Shown: positions 9,344 to 17,640 of the stretch, one piece after another
Layout: every line of letters starts with the position of its first letter
Numbering within the stretch: the stretch's first letter is position 1
Source of the DNA: Caldifarciminota bacterium
Lineage (GTDB): Bacteria; Hydrothermota; Hydrothermia; LBFQ01
NCBI GenBank assembly: GCA_027002825.1
Contig: JALWZG010000083.1
Span: 1-44,158, forward strand
Length of the DNA stretch: 44,158 nucleotides
Reading direction: 5' to 3'
Program-made: the position numbers and the translations under genes
The notes under the pieces: model-generated
Seen by the model: the letters and a program-made list of their open reading frames with translations, nothing else
Database searches by the model: none
Told to the model about the DNA's origin: nothing

Positions 9344-9952
9344 ATGGAGAGCAGAACACTCGTCCTCGCGGGTGTGGGTGGTCAAGGGGTTATGATGGCC
9401 TCACGGATACTGACGGAAGCCCTTTTCCATATGGGATACGATGTAAAACAGGCCGAAATCCACGGCCTATCCCAGAGAGGGGGGAGTGTGATGACGTACA
9501 TCAGGTGGGGGGAAAAGGTGTGGTCCCCCATTTCCGGTGAGTACGGGGCGGATTTCCTCGTGGCGCTTGAGATGCTTGAGGCCGTAAGGTACCTGAAACT
9601 CCTCAAGCCCTCAGGGGCTGTAGTCCTGAACCTGTACAGGTTTGTACCCATGTCCGTATCCTCAGGCCTGAGGGGACCCGATGGAAAGCCCTACTCATAT
9701 CCGGAAGACGTGCCTTCCGTTTTAAAGGGGAACGTGGAAAGGGTGTTCGTGATAGACGGTCTAAAGGTGGCGATGGACGTGGGGAACGCCCGTGTCATGA
9801 ACGTGGTGGTCGTGGGGGCGGCCTCAAGGGTGATGGGTCTGGACAGGGAGGTCGTCCGGGCAACGGTTGAGAAGAGGGTGCCGCAGAGGTACCGCGAGGT
9901 GAACCTCAGGGCGTTCGGGATGGGTTGGGAGCTCGTGCGGGAGGTTCGTTAA
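9344..9952 (+). CDS. iorB: Indolepyruvate/2-oxoacid:ferredoxin oxidoreductase gamma (beta/IorB-like) subunit
   Basis: LVLAGVGGQGVMMASRILTEALFHMGYDVKQAEIHGLSQRGGSVMTYIRWGEKVWSPISGEYGADFLVALE. Confidence 0.88.
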   Translation: MESRTLVLAGVGGQGVMMASRILTEALFHMGYDVKQAEIHGLSQRGGSVMTYIRWGEKVWSPISGEYGADFLVALEMLEAVRYLKLLKPSGAVVLNLYRFVPMSVSSGLRGPDGKPYSYPEDVPSVLKGNVERVFVIDGLKVAMDVGNARVMNVVVVGAASRVMGLDREVVRATVEKRVPQRYREVNLRAFGMGWELVREVR

Positions 9953-9967
9953 CACGTCTTTCTACGG

Positions 9968-9973
9968 TATAAT
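9968..9973 (+). promoter_or_regulatory. -10 box TATAAT, 11 nt before ATG at 9985
   Basis: TATAAT-AGCCTCTGCAA-ATG. Confidence 0.65.
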
Positions 9974-9984
9974 AGCCTCTGCAA

Positions 9985-10761
9985 ATGGTCATACTGAAGA
10001 ACGAGTTGGACCTCCTCGGCCTGAGGGAGGCGGCGAGGATCGCTTCCGATGCCTTGAGGCTGGCCGCGGGTATGATAAAGGAAGGGGTGTCGGCAAAGGA
10101 GATAGACGACGCCCTGAGGGATTTCATATTCTCCAGAGGGGGAAGGCCATCGTTCCTGAACTACGAGGTTGACGGTAAGCTGTACAGGTACAGCGTATGC
10201 GTCTCAATAAACGATGAGATCGTCCACGGCCTCCCACTGAGGACAAAGGTTTTAAAAGCACCCATGCTCGTGAAGATAGACGTGGGGGTGGAAAAGGACG
10301 GATACCACGCGGACACGGCCTGGACCTTCGCCCTTGGAGACGTGCCAGAGCGGGTCAGACTCCTGATGAGGGCGACGAAGGAGGCCCTTTACAGAGCGAT
10401 AAGCGTCATAAGGCCGAAGGCCAGGATCTCGGACATAACCTTTGCCATCCACGGGGTTGCCAGGAGGTACGGCTTTTACCCGGCGGAGACCCTGACGGGA
10501 CACGGTGTCGGACTTGAACTCCACGAGGAACCCGTTATACCCAACAACCCAAACGATCTGGATCAGGACGGTTTCATAAGGAAGGGTATGACCTTGGCCA
10601 TAGAACCGATGATAAACATGGGCAGCGAGAAGGTTGAAACCCTTGAGGACGGGTGGACCATAGTCACGGCAGATGGAAGCTGGTCCGCCCACTACGAGCA
10701 TACCCTTTACGTCGCGGACGGAGGGGTTGAAATACTAACGGAGGACATAGATGGGTATTAA
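9985..10761 (+). CDS. map: Type I methionine aminopeptidase
   Basis: [12 protein letters not shown]-like motif, [43 protein letters not shown]. Confidence 0.97.
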   Translation: MVILKNELDLLGLREAARIASDALRLAAGMIKEGVSAKEIDDALRDFIFSRGGRPSFLNYEVDGKLYRYSVCVSINDEIVHGLPLRTKVLKAPMLVKIDVGVEKDGYHADTAWTFALGDVPERVRLLMRATKEALYRAISVIRPKARISDITFAIHGVARRYGFYPAETLTGHGVGLELHEEPVIPNNPNDLDQDGFIRKGMTLAIEPMINMGSEKVETLEDGWTIVTADGSWSAHYEHTLYVADGGVEILTEDIDGY

Positions 10762-10969
10762 AAAGGGAACCATACGCATGGAAGGGACGGTCGTTGAGGT
10801 TCTCCCCAACACCATGTTCAAGGTCCGGCTGGACAACGGCATAGAGGTAAAGGCGCACTTAAGCGGAAAGATGAGGGTGAGATGGATAAGGATAGTACCA
10901 GGAGACCGGGTGGTCGTGGAGCTAAGCGCTTACGATTTAACAAGGGGAAGGATCATCGCCCGCAAGTGA
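10751..10969 (+). CDS. infA: Translation initiation factor IF-1
   Basis: [62 protein letters not shown]. Confidence 0.98.
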   Translation: MGIKKGTIRMEGTVVEVLPNTMFKVRLDNGIEVKAHLSGKMRVRWIRIVPGDRVVVELSAYDLTRGRIIARK

Positions 10970-11724
10970 TAGAGACCTCCATAGTCGGGGGGGAGTTTGG
11001 GCATTTCGTCCTCCTGAACGCTTTAAAGTGGAGGGTGAACTACGTTTTTATACGGGTTGAGGGTGAGGAACACGAGCGTCTTGTGAAGGTGTTGAAGGTC
11101 CGACCCCTCAGGGAGGGTGAAGACCTGAGGAGGGCCACCTTTTTGAGAGCGGCTACGGAGGGTGAGGTGAAACGTATGCTTCTGAACATGGTAAAGGGGG
11201 TGATCTGGGAGAGGGGCCTGAGGGCGAAGATCGTGGGTGGGGAGTTTGACGTCCAGAGAGGGGTACTCTCCGTGGAGTGTGTCGTTGAACCCGGAGACAG
11301 GGATACAAAGAGGGGTGTTAAGAAGTTGGCGTCCACCCTTGCCAAACTCCTGCACGTGAGGGTGGAGTTTGAGTTCGTGGAGAGCCACACCTACGCGGCC
11401 AAAGTCGGATGGTTGGGGAGATGTGGCCTTGAGCTCTGCTGCCACCTCTGGTTGAAGGACCTGCCCAGCGTAACCCAGGACATGGCCAGAAGACAGTACC
11501 TCTTCGCCGCCCCGGATAAGCTGACAGGGGCGTGCGGTAGGCTTCTGTGTTGCCTCGCCTTTGAAATGCCGTTTTACAACCTTATGGCCTCACGTGTTCC
11601 CAAGCTCAACTCCGTGGTAGAGACCGAGAGGGGGAGGGGAAGGGTGGTTGAGGTTAACCTAATTGCGGGGTATTACACGGTGAAGTACGAGAACGGCCAA
11701 AAGGAGAGGTTTGAAATTGAGTGA
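10966..11724 (+). CDS. ricT: PSP1-domain / RicT (YaaT)-like iron-sulfur regulator; start probably GTG 10966 rather than the listed 10882
   Basis: [40 protein letters not shown]; Cys motifs CGLELCC and [16 protein letters not shown] overlap with infA stop. Confidence 0.88.
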   Translation: MIETSIVGGEFGHFVLLNALKWRVNYVFIRVEGEEHERLVKVLKVRPLREGEDLRRATFLRAATEGEVKRMLLNMVKGVIWERGLRAKIVGGEFDVQRGVLSVECVVEPGDRDTKRGVKKLASTLAKLLHVRVEFEFVESHTYAAKVGWLGRCGLELCCHLWLKDLPSVTQDMARRQYLFAAPDKLTGACGRLLCCLAFEMPFYNLMASRVPKLNSVVETERGRGRVVEVNLIAGYYTVKYENGQKERFEIE

Positions 11725-12520
11725 AAAGCTGAACGTCCTATGGGAAAACAACGGTGAATTCCTGAGGAGGTTGGAGGGAAAGCTTGAGGAGACGGCGAGA
11801 TGGTTGAACATACCGACCTATCTCATAAAGGGCAAGAGGATAAGGGCCATTTCTTCCCATCTGAGCTGTGAGGTTTACGGGGTTGATCTGGACACGGCCG
11901 TCCTCTCCGGATACGTCCTTGAGCTCATACACGCCGCCTCACTCGTCCACGACGACATAGTGGACGACGCCCAAACGAGGAGGGGGGGAAGAACGCTGAA
12001 CTTTTTGTTCTCAACAAGGAGGGCCGTCCTCATAGGGGACCTCATCTTCACCAAGGCCTTGCGTGATACCGCCCGAAGGGATCTGAACCTCTACCTGAAG
12101 GCCATGTCCGAGACGGTCTACAAAATGTCCTACGGCCAATACCAGGAGGACATCACACCCTTTGAGGATTTTGACGAGCATTTGTACCTCTCGGTCATAT
12201 ACAACAAGACGGCCTCCCTATACGAGCTGGCCTTCGCCTCAGGTCCGCTCATAGCCCGTTCCCCCAACCCCCATATGGCCGAGGCCGGAAAGTACTTCGG
12301 CATGGCCTTTCAGATACTGGACGATTGCGACGATTACGAGGAGGATGAGGGTAAACCCACACTACCCCACATATACTCCAATATGGGGATTGAGGACCCG
12401 CACGGTGCGGCGATCTCGCTCGCCGCCTCCTATTTGAGGAGGACAGAGTGGGAGCTTGATAGGGCTGGTGTAAAGGGGTATTTTGAAGACCTTCTGGACT
12501 ACATGTGGTCCAGGATATGA
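11711..12520 (+). CDS. Polyprenyl (FPP/GGPP/octaprenyl) synthetase family protein
   Basis: VHDDIVDDAQTRRGGRT first Asp-rich motif; GMAFQILDDCDDYEEDEGKPT second Asp-rich motif; TTG start. Confidence 0.92.
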   Translation: MKLSEKLNVLWENNGEFLRRLEGKLEETARWLNIPTYLIKGKRIRAISSHLSCEVYGVDLDTAVLSGYVLELIHAASLVHDDIVDDAQTRRGGRTLNFLFSTRRAVLIGDLIFTKALRDTARRDLNLYLKAMSETVYKMSYGQYQEDITPFEDFDEHLYLSVIYNKTASLYELAFASGPLIARSPNPHMAEAGKYFGMAFQILDDCDDYEEDEGKPTLPHIYSNMGIEDPHGAAISLAASYLRRTEWELDRAGVKGYFEDLLDYMWSRI

Positions 12521-12526
12521 CCTCCT

Positions 12527-12532
12527 TAGAAT
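12527..12532 (+). promoter_or_regulatory. -10-like TAGAAT, 6 nt before ATG at 12539
   Basis: TAGAAT-CCCCGT-ATG. Confidence 0.5.
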
Positions 12533-12538
12533 CCCCGT

Positions 12539-13561
12539 ATGAGGGCGGTTTATATTGAGGAGTTCGGAGGACCTGAGGTTCTTAAGTTCGGTGAGCTTCC
12601 CACGCCGAAACCCGGTCCGCGTGAGGTCCTTGTAAGGGTAAAGGCCGTGAGCGTAAACCATCTGGACATATGGGTCAGGCGCGGCGTTTACAGGGATCTG
12701 CCCTTTCCCCACGTCCTCGGAAGCGATATAGCGGGGATTGTTGAGGAGGTCGGGCCGGGTGTTAGGAACGTGAGGGTGGGCGATAGGGTGGTCGTGAATC
12801 CCGGGACGAGCTGCGGTGTGTGCGAGAACTGTCTGCGTGGGATGGACAACCTCTGCAAGGATTACAAAATACTCGGTGAGCATGTGTGGGGTGGGTACGC
12901 CGAGTACGTGAAGGTCCCGGATGCCAATATCCTCCCCTATCCCGAAGGTCTTAAGTGGGAGGAGGCGGCTGCTGTGCCTTTGACCTTCCTGACAGCGTGG
13001 CACGCGGTGGTCACGAAGGGGAAAATAGAGCAGGGTGAGAAGGTCCTCGTGATGTCGGGGGGTGGAGGTGTGGGAAGCGCCGCCGTCCAAATAGCCAAGC
13101 TCTTCAACGCCTACGTCATAACCACGGTTGGAAGCGACTGGAAGGTTGAAAGGGCCTACGCCTTAGGGGCGGATCTGGTCGTAAACTGGAGGAAGGAGGA
13201 TCTTGAGAGGGCTATAAGGGAAAAGGTGGGAAGGGTGGACCTCGTGATAGATCACACCGGCCAGCAGCACCTACAGAGGCTCATAAACCTGACACGCTGG
13301 GGAGGTAGGGTCGTAATATACGGCGCCACGAGTGGGTACAAAGCCCAGGTAGACCTGAGGCACATCTTCTACAGGCAGGTTTCCCTGATAGGTTCAACGA
13401 TGGGGAGTAAGGGGGAGATGTTCAGGATATTGAAACTCGTTGAAGACAGGAAGTTAAAACCCGTGATCTACAGGGTCCTGCCCCTGAAACAGGCCCAGGA
13501 GGCCCACCGTCTGCTTGAGGGCTTTTCGCCTTTCGGTAAGGTGGTCATGACGGTTGGTTGA
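12539..13561 (+). CDS. Zinc-binding alcohol dehydrogenase / quinone oxidoreductase (MDR family)
   Basis: MRAVYIEEFGGPEVLKFGELPTPKPGPREVLVRVKAVSVNHLD; GTSCGVCENCLRGMDNLC zinc motif; SGGGGVGSAAVQIAKLF. Confidence 0.95.
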   Translation: MRAVYIEEFGGPEVLKFGELPTPKPGPREVLVRVKAVSVNHLDIWVRRGVYRDLPFPHVLGSDIAGIVEEVGPGVRNVRVGDRVVVNPGTSCGVCENCLRGMDNLCKDYKILGEHVWGGYAEYVKVPDANILPYPEGLKWEEAAAVPLTFLTAWHAVVTKGKIEQGEKVLVMSGGGGVGSAAVQIAKLFNAYVITTVGSDWKVERAYALGADLVVNWRKEDLERAIREKVGRVDLVIDHTGQQHLQRLINLTRWGGRVVIYGATSGYKAQVDLRHIFYRQVSLIGSTMGSKGEMFRILKLVEDRKLKPVIYRVLPLKQAQEAHRLLEGFSPFGKVVMTVG

Positions 13562-15199
13562 TCACAGAAAGCCCAGAACGTCCCCCTCAAGGACCCCACC
13601 TCTGAGCCTCAGGTTTTCAACTACGAGTGTCTCGCTGGTGCTTTCAAACACGCCCTTAACCCGCATCCTCAGGTATCTCTCACCCTCAAGGTGTTCAAGT
13701 ATGGCCTCCCCGTTCTCCCTCCCGTAAACCTGGGGTCTCCTCTTCAGGTGGAGGACGAAGACGGGATCCGGGAAGCCGTGGCCGTAGGGTTTTAAAAGTG
13801 TTTTATCCCGCCAGAACTCATGGTTTATCTCCTCAAGGCGGAGCTCCGCGTCCGCCATAACGGTCTTTACGAACTTCCCGTCAACGGACACCTTAAAGGC
13901 GTACTCCTCCAACCTCCTCTTGAGCTCTGCGAGCTTGTCCGCACTTATCTTAAAACCCCCTGCAAGGGCGTGTCCTCCGTAGTTTTCACCTTCGGAGAAG
14001 AGGTCGGAGAGGGAGTTCAAGGCGTCATATACGTTGAAGGGTTCAAAGCTCCTCAGGGACCCCTTCGCCACACCGCCCTTAAGGGCCACCACGACGGCAG
14101 GTTTTGAGAAGGCCTCAACGAGCTTGTTCGCGAGTATTCCGGCTATTCCCTCGCTTATGTCCTCCGCTGATACGAACGCTATGGGTGAAGATCCGTCAAC
14201 TCTCGTCAGGAGTTTGCCCAAGGCCTTGTTCTGGACGCTCTGCCTTTTCCTGTTCAGCTCCGCGAGTCTACGAGCGAGATCTGCGGCTTCTTTTGGGTTT
14301 TGCTTCAGGAGAAGCTCCATCGCGAGGTTGACGTTTCCCATCCTGCCGGCGGCGTTTATACGGGGTGCTATCTGCATGGATATGTTCCAGGTGCTTATGG
14401 GCAGTGAAATTCTGGCCTCCTCTACTATCGCCCTTATTCCCGGCTTCATGAACCTGCCACCCTCCATGTTTATGAGCCTTAGGCCGTGTTTTACCAGAAG
14501 GCGGTTTTCACCGAGCATATAACCCACATCCGCAACCGTCCCTATGGAGAGGAAATCAAGGAGGTGGTACAGGGGCCTCTTGCTGAGTCCGAGCCTCTCG
14601 TAGAGGGCTAAAGCAAGTTTAAAAGCGACACCAACACCCGTGAGGTGGGGGTAGGGGTAATTCCCAAGGCGGGGATGCACTATTACGGTATCCGGCAATC
14701 TCTCCGGAAGTCCGTGGTGATCCGTTATTATGACGTCCATGCCGAGGGCTTTGGCCTCCTCCACCTCCGAGGGTGAGGACACACCGCAATCAACCGTTAT
14801 CAGGAGGCTTGCCCCTATCCGCTTTGCAAACCTGACACCCCTTCGTGAGAGTCCATACCCGTCCGTGAAGCGATCCGGCACAAAAGGCACAACCCTCCCT
14901 CCAACCCACTTCAAGGCGTAAAAGAGGAGGGCGAGACCGGTGATCCCGTCCGCATCGTAATCCCCATGGATCACGATCCTCTCACCCCTTTTCAAGGCCA
15001 AGGCGATTCTGCTCACGGCCTCATCCATCCCCTCCATCAGGAAGGGGTCAGAGCCTTTACCCTTTACGAAAACCTCCTTTAAATCCACACCCCGCAACAC
15101 CCTGTTGTACAGCACCTGTTTGAACACCCGCGTCCTCAGAGCTTCCACACCTTCAACCTCTCCCCTCTCCGGGGGCAACACCAAATGTTTTATGGGCAT
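13562..15199 (-). CDS. recJ: Single-stranded-DNA-specific exonuclease RecJ
   Basis: IVIHGDYDADGITGLALLFYAL, LLITVDCGVSS, VIITDHHGLPERLP, IAPRINAAGRMGN. Confidence 0.97.
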   Translation of the reverse strand: MPIKHLVLPPERGEVEGVEALRTRVFKQVLYNRVLRGVDLKEVFVKGKGSDPFLMEGMDEAVSRIALALKRGERIVIHGDYDADGITGLALLFYALKWVGGRVVPFVPDRFTDGYGLSRRGVRFAKRIGASLLITVDCGVSSPSEVEEAKALGMDVIITDHHGLPERLPDTVIVHPRLGNYPYPHLTGVGVAFKLALALYERLGLSKRPLYHLLDFLSIGTVADVGYMLGENRLLVKHGLRLINMEGGRFMKPGIRAIVEEARISLPISTWNISMQIAPRINAAGRMGNVNLAMELLLKQNPKEAADLARRLAELNRKRQSVQNKALGKLLTRVDGSSPIAFVSAEDISEGIAGILANKLVEAFSKPAVVVALKGGVAKGSLRSFEPFNVYDALNSLSDLFSEGENYGGHALAGGFKISADKLAELKRRLEEYAFKVSVDGKFVKTVMADAELRLEEINHEFWRDKTLLKPYGHGFPDPVFVLHLKRRPQVYGRENGEAILEHLEGERYLRMRVKGVFESTSETLVVENLRLRGGVLEGDVLGFL

Positions 15200-15208
15200 C
15201 GGGTGGAA

Positions 15209-15214
15209 ATTATA
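15209..15214 (-). promoter_or_regulatory. -10 box TATAAT, 9 nt before ATG at 15199
   Basis: Reverse complement TATAAT-TTCCACCCG-ATG. Confidence 0.65.
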
Positions 15215-15282
15215 CCTGCGGCCAAGTTGTTGTCAAAGATGCGACAACCACCCTTAAAATACTCTTCCAACAAGGAGGGAGC

Positions 15283-16908
15283 ATGAAGGTCAGAAATTTG
15301 AAGCTTCTGCTCGCGGTATGGACGGTGCTGGGATGGGCGGCCGGGCTTTCAGCCCAATCCTACGAGCCTTACAGTCCCCAGGATCCCGAGTGGCGCCAGG
15401 GGCGCCACGACTACAAGAAAACGGCTAAGGCGCCCTGGAGGTGTGGCACACCCGCCACGGTTGCGAAGACCTACTCACGTGAAGACCCCAACAACGCCTC
15501 TCTTTACGTGACAACCGCCCGGAACGACTCCGATGACACCACAGATATTTTCTATACCGGCGAGGATAGAGGTTGGTTGGCCGGAGGTCCGAACACGTGG
15601 CTTGAAGGGGCGAACATAGGATCTGCGATATGCGATAACGAAATCTGGCCGGATTTCGGCACGGGAGAGTGTGTCCTCACCACCAACAGGGTTGGCTTCT
15701 GTCCAGCAGTGGAGGAGCCGGATTGGTTTTGGAACGATTGGGAGGCTTACATAGTCAAGATAAACTTCAGCTGCAACGAGGCCTTCAGACGCGGTTTCGG
15801 TGAGAACGACAGCAGAGATGAAAGATCCAACATGACCATCATAGACATAGACCGCGACGGGATAGCCGAGATATACTGGGTCCAGGATAACGACCTCTAC
15901 ATGTTCAGGGAGAACATCACCTCCTGGTCTCCCTCGTGGAGCGTTGGCCTTCCCAGCGACGGTGGGGACCCCGTCATAGGGGACTTTGACGGAAACGGCA
16001 ACTGGGACGTATGTGTCCCACTTGATAACGGCACCGTGAGGTGTTATAACGCGGCCGATGGCTCTTACCTGTGGTCCGGAACCCCACCCTGTGGGTTCTT
16101 CAACACCCCCTCAGGTAACGAAGACTGCTGTCCCTCTGAGTGGAAAACCTCTCTCATGGCCTGGGACCTTGACAGCGACGGTGCGGACGAACTGGTTATA
16201 GTTGGAAACGGATGCGTCTCCGCCTACGATGTGCCTACATGGAACCAGCTCTGGCGTGTTAACGTAGGGGCGAGTAAGGCGGGAGCGATGGGTGATCTTG
16301 ACGGGGACGGCCTCTACGATGTGGTGGTGAACCGCAACGGCACGGTCACGGTCATAGACGGGCAGAGCGGCAGCATAATAGCCACCTTTACGGAAAGCAC
16401 GGAGGGTTGTAGCGCTCCCACGGTTGCGGATGTGGACGGGGACGGTATCTGGGACGTTGTCCTCGCGTGTACCCAGCCCGTCGCATGGTCAATGGCCAAC
16501 GGATGGACGACCAGGATTTGGGAGGGCGCAGACAACGCCCCTTACACCATAACGGGAGACCTGGTCGTATCACGCCTCACGGACAACAGCCTCCAGCTGG
16601 TCTTCGGTGATGCCTCCTGTTTTGTCTCGCAGTGGGTGTGCGACGTGGCGGCGTTTGTGGAAGGTGGAGACGGTGGAGAGAACGAGCTCTCGGCGGAGGA
16701 GAGACCCTCACGGGTGGAATCCCCCGCTATAGAGGTTCTGGAGGACGGTGTGAGGGTCAAGGGCTACAGCGGTGAGGTTGTGGTGTACACCCCGGACGGC
16801 TCCCTGGTCAAGCGCGTGAGGGTTGAGGGAGAGGCCTACATCCGTCTTGATAAGGGCGTCTACATCCTGAAGATCGGCACGGCTGCGCAGAAGGTTGTGG
16901 TGCGCTGA
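15283..16908 (+). CDS. Secreted FG-GAP/VCBS-repeat protein with C-terminal sorting-like domain
   Basis: Signal peptide; DxDxDG repeats (DIDRDGIAEI, DFDGNGNWDV, DLDSDGADELV, DLDGDGLYDV, DVDGDGIWDV); C-terminus LDKGVYILKIGTAAQKVVVR; SD AAGGAGGGAGC. Confidence 0.85.
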   Translation: MKVRNLKLLLAVWTVLGWAAGLSAQSYEPYSPQDPEWRQGRHDYKKTAKAPWRCGTPATVAKTYSREDPNNASLYVTTARNDSDDTTDIFYTGEDRGWLAGGPNTWLEGANIGSAICDNEIWPDFGTGECVLTTNRVGFCPAVEEPDWFWNDWEAYIVKINFSCNEAFRRGFGENDSRDERSNMTIIDIDRDGIAEIYWVQDNDLYMFRENITSWSPSWSVGLPSDGGDPVIGDFDGNGNWDVCVPLDNGTVRCYNAADGSYLWSGTPPCGFFNTPSGNEDCCPSEWKTSLMAWDLDSDGADELVIVGNGCVSAYDVPTWNQLWRVNVGASKAGAMGDLDGDGLYDVVVNRNGTVTVIDGQSGSIIATFTESTEGCSAPTVADVDGDGIWDVVLACTQPVAWSMANGWTTRIWEGADNAPYTITGDLVVSRLTDNSLQLVFGDASCFVSQWVCDVAAFVEGGDGGENELSAEERPSRVESPAIEVLEDGVRVKGYSGEVVVYTPDGSLVKRVRVEGEAYIRLDKGVYILKIGTAAQKVVVR

Positions 16909-16909
16909 G

Positions 16910-16931
16910 GGGGGGAAGGGGCTTTCCCCCC
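16910..16931. terminator. Candidate bidirectional hairpin between convergent genes
   Basis: GGGGGGAA / TTCCCCCC inverted repeat in the 25 nt between the 15283-16908 gene and lepB. Confidence 0.5.
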
Positions 16932-16933
16932 TC

Positions 16934-17599
16934 TCACCAGTTCCACACTACACGGAGGAGGCGGTTGAACCTGACGCGGTGGGTTTTTGGGTCCCAGGAG
17001 AAGTATATCAGAAGGGGTTTTCCCCGAAGGAACCTCACGTCCAGAGGCCCCCAGAACCTTGAGTCCCAGGAGAAATCCCTGTTATCTCCCATTACGAAAA
17101 CGTGTCCTTTCGGCACGACGACGGGGCCGAAGTTGTCCCTTACCCACTGCGTGTTGGCAAACCCACCTCCCTCCCAGATCCTCTGGAACTCACCTTGGGG
17201 AACTTCATAGGGCCACTCTATCACGTTTCTGTCCTTGAAAGTGGCATAAGGTTCGCTGAGGGGACGACCGTTGATGTAGACTTTTTTGTTTATGATCTCA
17301 ACCGTATCACCCTCAAGGGCTATGACCCGCTTTATGTAATCCTTGGGTTCAAAGGGAAAGCGGAAAACAACACTTTCCCCCCGCTTCGGGTACACCCTCT
17401 CGGGAAACTTAAGGGTGGAGAAGGGTAAGGCGACCCCGTATACGGGTTTGAAGACGAAAAGGAAATCCCCCGGTAAGAAGGTGTCCTCCATAGACCCGGT
17501 CGGTATGACGTAGGCCTGAAGTATAAAAGCCCTTATGAAAAGCACTATCAGGATCGTCCATATCCAACCCTTTAGGCTCTCCTTCCACTTCCCCTTCAA
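16934..17599 (-). CDS. lepB: Signal peptidase I
   Basis: QAYVIPTGSMEDTFLPGDFLFV, KDYIKRVIALEGDTVEI, VFVMGDNRDFSWDSRFWGPL; TTG start. Confidence 0.97.
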   Translation of the reverse strand: MKGKWKESLKGWIWTILIVLFIRAFILQAYVIPTGSMEDTFLPGDFLFVFKPVYGVALPFSTLKFPERVYPKRGESVVFRFPFEPKDYIKRVIALEGDTVEIINKKVYINGRPLSEPYATFKDRNVIEWPYEVPQGEFQRIWEGGGFANTQWVRDNFGPVVVPKGHVFVMGDNRDFSWDSRFWGPLDVRFLRGKPLLIYFSWDPKTHRVRFNRLLRVVWNW

Positions 17600-17606
17600 A
17601 GCGGAT

Positions 17607-17612
17607 ATTCTA
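17607..17612 (-). promoter_or_regulatory. -10 box TAGAAT, 7 nt before TTG at 17599
   Basis: Reverse complement TAGAAT-ATCCGCT-TTG. Confidence 0.55.
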
Positions 17613-17628
17613 AGGGATAGGTCGGATT

Positions 17629-17634
17629 TAAAAT
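17629..17634 (+). promoter_or_regulatory. -10 box TAAAAT, 6 nt before ATG at 17641
   Basis: TAAAAT-AGTCCG-ATG. Confidence 0.55.
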
Positions 17635-17640
17635 AGTCCG

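Noticed and set aside
12362-13090. 242-aa reverse-strand ORF over the alcohol dehydrogenase gene
   Set aside because: Shadow ORF antisense to a clear MDR-family dehydrogenase; low-complexity His/Pro-rich translation.
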